Shown piece after piece: positions 60,481 through 64,000 of a stretch of 64,000 nucleotides of DNA. The notes under the pieces are model-generated. The model saw only the letters and a list, made by a program, of their open reading frames with translations. It did not search any database and was not told the DNA's origin. The position numbers were made by a program, and so were the translations under genes. Source of the DNA: MH13 sp040219355 (GTDB lineage Bacteria > Pseudomonadota > Alphaproteobacteria > Rhizobiales > MH13); assembly GCA_040219355.1 (NCBI GenBank), contig JAVJSN010000001.1, positions 62,001 through 126,000 on the forward strand. Reading direction: 5' to 3'. Each line of letters starts with the position of its first letter. Position 1 is the first letter of the stretch.

Positions 60481-62111
60481 AAGCCTTCGCCGAGCTTCTT
60501 GATCGCCTTGCCTATGAGCCACGGCGCAATGGCAAGCTGCGTCTTCTCACGCAGTATTTTGAGCAGACCCCTGATCCTGAACGCGGTATTGCACTGGCTG
60601 CGATCACCGGCGGCTTAGACTTCAAGAACGCCAAACCGGCGCTCATTCGGGGATTGGTTGAGGCGCGGACGGACCCCGTGCTCTTTCGCCTGTCTTACGA
60701 TTATGTGGGCGATATGTCTGAGACTGTGGCACTGATCTGGCCAGCAGACCATGGCGTGAACATGCCACCACCCACGCTGGAAGACGTTGTCGAGGCGCTG
60801 GAGACAACCGGCAAAGCCGAGATGCCCGCCTTGATCACGCGCTGGCTGGATACGCTGGACGAGACCGGGCGCTGGGCGCTGTTGAAGCTTATCACGGGGG
60901 GCCTTCGCATCGGCGTTTCGGCGCGTCTCGCCAAGACCGCGATTGCGAGCTTGGGCGAGCTTAAGCCCGACGATATTGAGGAAGTGTGGCACGGGTTGGT
61001 GCCACCTTATCAAAGCCTGTTTGCCTGGGCTGAAGGCAAGAGCGCGCGGCCGGAGAATGATGACCCCGCACCTTTCGCACCAGCCATGCTCGCCCATCCG
61101 ATTGAGGATGGTGACTTTGAAAAACTAAACGCTTCTGAATTTTTGGCCGAGTGGAAGTGGGATGGCATCCGGGTTCAAGCAGCCTCTGGCACCGGCAAAG
61201 ATGGATCGAGTGTGCGGCGGCTCTATTCGCGCACGGGTGATGATATTTCCCGCGCCTTCCCTGATCTGGTCGATGCCTTGCCCAAAAATGCTACGCTGGA
61301 TGGCGAACTCCTGGTGCTGATCGATGGGCGCGTTCAGACCTTCAACACGCTACAACAGCGCCTCAACCGCAAGACCGTGTCGAAGAAGTTACTCGAAAGC
61401 CACCCTGCCCATATGCGGGTCTATGACGTGCTCCGGCTCAACGGTGAGGATATGCGCACGCTTCCCTTTGTTGAGCGCCGAGAACGGCTGGAGGCACTGG
61501 TCGCCGAGCACGAACATCCGCGCCTCGACCTTTCGCCAATGGTGCCCTTTAACGACTGGCAAACCCTCACCGAAGCACGTGCCGATCCGGCATCCCATGG
61601 CGCCGCTCATGATGCAGATGCGGTCGAAGGCGTGATGATCAAGCGCGCCGACAGCGCCTATGTGCCCGGTCGGCCCAAAGGTCCTTGGTGGAAGTGGAAG
61701 CGCGACCCGATGCTGATCGACGCGGTGTTGATGTACGCCCAACGTGGTCACGGCAAACGCTCAAGCCTTTATTCCGACTACACCTTCGGCGTCTGGAAAC
61801 CCGGCGAGGATGGCCGGATGCTCGTGCCGGTCGGCAAGGCCTATTTCGGCTTCACCGATGAGGAACTGAAGAAAATCGACACTTTCGTTCGGAAAAACAC
61901 GCTCAACCGTTTTGGCCCGGTGCGCGAGGTTCTTCACAGCGAAGATGCGGGCATGGTGTTTGAGGTGGCGTTCGAAGGGCTGCAACGCTCCACCCGGCAC
62001 AAGAGCGGGGTCGCCATGCGCTTTCCGCGCATCTCGCGGCTTCGTTGGGACAAGCCACCGCGCGAGGCCGATACGCTTGAAACGGTCATGGCGTTGCTGC
62101 CGAAGCAGTAG
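60477..62111 (+). CDS. ATP-dependent DNA ligase (Lhr-associated, LigC-like)
   Basis: The 544-residue ligase has an N-terminal helical DNA-binding domain (residues 1-200), the adenylation motif EWKWDGIRVQ with nucleophile Lys227, SRTGDDISRAFPDL, TLDGELLV, KLLESHPAHMRVYD, EGVMIKRADSAYVPGRPKGPWWKWKRDP (motifs IIIa to V), and an OB-fold ending. It seals nicks with ATP in the DNA repair set and is distinct from the NAD-dependent LigA. It overlaps the exonuclease gene by 4 nt and is the last gene before the base composition shifts. Confidence 0.95.
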   Translation: MKAFAELLDRLAYEPRRNGKLRLLTQYFEQTPDPERGIALAAITGGLDFKNAKPALIRGLVEARTDPVLFRLSYDYVGDMSETVALIWPADHGVNMPPPTLEDVVEALETTGKAEMPALITRWLDTLDETGRWALLKLITGGLRIGVSARLAKTAIASLGELKPDDIEEVWHGLVPPYQSLFAWAEGKSARPENDDPAPFAPAMLAHPIEDGDFEKLNASEFLAEWKWDGIRVQAASGTGKDGSSVRRLYSRTGDDISRAFPDLVDALPKNATLDGELLVLIDGRVQTFNTLQQRLNRKTVSKKLLESHPAHMRVYDVLRLNGEDMRTLPFVERRERLEALVAEHEHPRLDLSPMVPFNDWQTLTEARADPASHGAAHDADAVEGVMIKRADSAYVPGRPKGPWWKWKRDPMLIDAVLMYAQRGHGKRSSLYSDYTFGVWKPGEDGRMLVPVGKAYFGFTDEELKKIDTFVRKNTLNRFGPVREVLHSEDAGMVFEVAFEGLQRSTRHKSGVAMRFPRISRLRWDKPPREADTLETVMALLPKQ

Positions 62112-62536
62112 GCAGGCACGCTCGAACATCAAACTTTGAAATTTTCGGCTTCTTTGGCGCGGAACCCTCATTGGGCATTCGGATTTGGAATGCGTCTATG
62201 ACTTTCGAATTGCACGAAATTTGGGTCGACAAAAACTCTTGTCCATCAGCACACGGGGTTTTGCCCACTGCAACAACACTGTTGGCTCGCGACAACTGGG
62301 AATCGTCGGACCGCTCCCATCCAATTCGACAGATTTTTCTGCAAAACCCTCCTCCGTTTGGATGAGGACGACGCCATTGGTTCATGGGTAGAAGCTCATG
62401 GGGCACCACAGTGTCGCAATGTCTCGAACAACGAGAAATTGGGCACCTTGGCGCATGACAGACCTCCCATGAAGAGATGGGTGTTCATCAAGTCAAACGA
62501 GCTGCCAAGCCCATTTGAACTTTTAAAGGGCAGACA
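62112..62536. other. AT-richer intergenic region, no clear gene
   Basis: Two short overlapping frames exist on the plus strand (TTG-started, about 62171-62365 and 62358-62543, the second running through the ribosome-binding site of the next gene). Neither has good initiation signals or recognisable content. They may be a decayed gene. I see no RNA gene or clear terminator here. Confidence 0.45.
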
Positions 62537-63346
62537 ATGCTGATTCTCCGTTCGAGCGCTGTAACGAACCTATCTTGTGTTTTTGTGACAGTGATCTTCG
62601 TTTTTCTCGTGGCAGAAAAAGCTCAAGCACAAACTGATGATAACGGTCATTGGTATGTCGGTTTGTTTGGTGGCGCATCCTTGTTCTCGAGTGGAACGCC
62701 CGGATTTCTTGACTATTCCGATCTCGGTGATGGAACTTTCTCTCCGATCTCTTCGTATGAATCATCTCTTGGAACCGGATTTGTCCTCGGTGGAACGTTG
62801 GGGCGCGATTTTGGCAACAACTGGCGCGGCGAAGCGGAGATTTCACTATCCCGTCACAGCTTCAGTACCGGTTTTTCGTTGGTGGAGAGAATCTTCAACC
62901 CGATGTCTTTGGAAACAGAAGCCTACCCACTCTCGGGTACAACCAATGGTGCAATTACCAGCGTGAATCTACTTGGAAATCTATGGTATGATTTTGAAGA
63001 GTTTGGGCATGTCGCCCCCTATATTGGAGGCGGAGCAGGTTTTGGTGTTGCGTTCCTGGATCAGGATGGGAGCGTCGTGTTCACAGAAAATCCCGGGCCA
63101 GCTCCCTATCATAGTTTTGAGGATCGCCACCTGCGTTTTCACGAAAGCCAAGTTGGGTTTGCATTCCAATTGGGAACAGGCTTGCGAACGCAAATCATGG
63201 ACAACCTACACCTGGATCTTGGATATCGTTTCAGGGGCCTAGCTGGCCTAGACTTTGAAACTGAGGCATACGACTCCCCAGGTGGTAATGGAACTCAGAA
63301 TTTTTACAGTCACACGGTACAGATTGGTTTCACGGCAAGTTTCTAG
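62537..63346 (+). CDS. outer-membrane beta-barrel protein
   Basis: The 269-residue precursor has a signal peptide (LSCVFVTVIFVFLVAEKAQAQ) and alternating beta-strands with aromatic girdles. These include WYVGLFGGASLFSS, TGFVLGGTLGRDFGNNWRGEAEISLSR, LLGNLWYDFEEFGHVAPYIGGGAGFGVAF, LDLGYRFRGLAG and the final HTVQIGFTASF with a C-terminal phenylalanine, the BAM recognition feature. This fits an eight-stranded Omp25/surface-antigen-type barrel. AAAGGG precedes the ATG. Codon use is more AT-rich than in the genes before 62.1 kb, suggesting different ancestry. Confidence 0.82.
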   Translation: MLILRSSAVTNLSCVFVTVIFVFLVAEKAQAQTDDNGHWYVGLFGGASLFSSGTPGFLDYSDLGDGTFSPISSYESSLGTGFVLGGTLGRDFGNNWRGEAEISLSRHSFSTGFSLVERIFNPMSLETEAYPLSGTTNGAITSVNLLGNLWYDFEEFGHVAPYIGGGAGFGVAFLDQDGSVVFTENPGPAPYHSFEDRHLRFHESQVGFAFQLGTGLRTQIMDNLHLDLGYRFRGLAGLDFETEAYDSPGGNGTQNFYSHTVQIGFTASF

Positions 63347-63403
63347 AAATCTGACCATGACCAGATCCACCTTTGAAACTTCGCGAAAAGAGGCGCTCCC
63401 GGT

Positions 63404-64000
63404 TTGCAGAAGAACCTGCTGGAAACCATCGGTGTTTTCTACGAATGCGTCGGTGAAGAGTTTGACTACCAAACAGCTGCTGCAGCCTACAGCGCACAAG
63501 CTGATGATACAGGAATTTCGCTGAGTGAGATTCAACCACTCACGGGGCGCTTCCGTATTCGCGGGTACAAAAATCTGTCGATTGACGCTCTCAATGGATG
63601 GGCACCTTCCAAGGTAAAATGTCCGCAGCTTGCGAAACTGAAGCGAGCGCTCATCGCAATTCCCGCTTTGACGCCTGTCATGCGTCGAGCCTTTGTCTCC
63701 GATGCCGACTGGCGCAGTTCTGAAACTTTCGCAAGGGTGGCTGGACCGTGGGGCTATCACGCAGATGGTAGTTCCATCATCTCAAAGGGGGTTTTGAATG
63801 TTTTGACCTGTGGATTTGCCCGCAACCCCGATCAAACGGAAATCAGTGCTGAAACGCTGGCCGATATGGCCGTGATGAACAAGCATTTGAAAAAAGCGCT
63901 ATCCATGCAGCAGCGGATTTCGCGGGTCGAGCAAACACTCATTGAAACGCGAAACGTACTCGACATCATTGATTTTGGCGTTGTTCTGTACGGCGATAAT
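63404..64000 (+). CDS. LuxR-family regulator, N-terminal part (3' truncated by the window)
   Basis: The frame is open from 63377 to the window edge without a stop. The most likely start is the TTG at 63404 (MQKNLLETIG), with AAGAGG 10 nt upstream. The 199 visible residues show a ligand-sensor-like region (WRSSETFARVAGPWGYHADGSS), then a helix HLKKALSMQQRISRVEQTL and the beginning of a PAS-like domain (VLDIIDFGVVLYGDN). This is the layout of one-component LuxR regulators in which a PAS-like sensor precedes a helix-turn-helix. The DNA-binding part would lie beyond the window. Codon use is AT-richer, like its neighbour. Confidence 0.65.
   Translation, partial: MQKNLLETIGVFYECVGEEFDYQTAAAAYSAQADDTGISLSEIQPLTGRFRIRGYKNLSIDALNGWAPSKVKCPQLAKLKRALIAIPALTPVMRRAFVSDADWRSSETFARVAGPWGYHADGSSIISKGVLNVLTCGFARNPDQTEISAETLADMAVMNKHLKKALSMQQRISRVEQTLIETRNVLDIIDFGVVLYGDN

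Noticed and set aside
62171..62543. Two overlapping short frames before the outer-membrane protein gene
   Set aside because: Both need TTG starts, have no clear ribosome-binding sites, and the second covers the ribosome-binding site of the next gene. They are noted only as a possible decayed gene.

Overview
The window looks like chromosomal DNA of an alphaproteobacterium, most likely of the order Hyphomicrobiales (Rhizobiales); I cannot name the genus. The support is a FixL/FixJ/FixK-type oxygen circuit, a BacA/SbmA transporter, a PodJ-like polarity protein, a TIGR02186 protein beside a TauE exporter, the gene order hisD - UPF0262 - low-Mr phosphatase - infA - maf - yacG, and two kinds of short palindromic intergenic repeat of the sort known from rhizobia. 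Base composition is moderately GC-rich and fairly even until about 62.1 kb, after which it becomes visibly more AT-rich.

Layout. 0-2.1 kb: the 3' end of a FliK-like gene, a stand-alone FlhB C-terminal-domain protein and an unknown exported protein. 2.1-10.2 kb: two related L,D-transpeptidases, recX and nnrDE, a tandem pair of small unknown membrane proteins, a berberine-bridge-type flavoenzyme, a DUF3833 lipoprotein, small exported proteins, a helically phased GTCCGC repeat array and tRNA-Thr. 10.3-16.4 kb: a housekeeping block (murA, DUF2948, hisD, UPF0262, phosphatase, infA, maf, yacG). 16.4-25.2 kb: a chemoreceptor, tRNA-Phe, an AlkB-type hydroxylase followed by an RND-superfamily exporter and an exported protein, then DUF533, DUF2165 and an FG-GAP-like protein. 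25.3-28.4 kb: methylmalonate-semialdehyde dehydrogenase, purU and a DUF442 phosphatase-like protein. 28.4-29.8 kb: a compact phage-type lysis cassette (endolysin, holin-like protein, two overlapping spanin-like genes) with no other phage genes. 29.9-36.7 kb: a response regulator, an AbrB-type membrane protein, hemN with a perfect FixK/FNR box, then fixK-like, an orphan receiver, fixJ and a haem-PAS fixL. 36.8-46.2 kb: aminotransferase, mscL, a large SSS-transporter/hybrid kinase facing a NarL-type regulator across a mosaic repeat element, an esterase-thioesterase pair and small envelope proteins. 46.3-52 kb: an Lhr-type helicase and PdeM, then DUF3429, TIGR02186 and TauE. 52-59.4 kb: podJ, a MerR regulator with a textbook MerR promoter, a DsbA-family isomerase and bacA. 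59.4-62.1 kb: the metallo-beta-lactamase exonuclease and ATP-dependent ligase that normally sit with the Lhr helicase and PdeM. 62.1-64 kb: an AT-richer stretch with an outer-membrane beta-barrel protein and the start of a LuxR-type regulator cut by the window edge.

Two functional themes stand out. One is a complete low-oxygen circuit: the FixL haem sensor, FixJ, a FixK-like activator, a receiver that may act as a FixT-like feedback element, and the target hemN. No nitrogenase genes are present, so this is probably a microaerobic respiration and haem programme. The other is the four-protein Lhr-PdeM-Exo-Lig DNA repair set, here split into two pairs about 10 kb apart. The best candidates for undescribed biology are the paralogous small membrane protein pair at 5.2-6.0 kb, the phased repeat array at 9.87-9.96 kb, and the solitary lysis cassette at 28.4-29.8 kb with its own palindromic upstream site.
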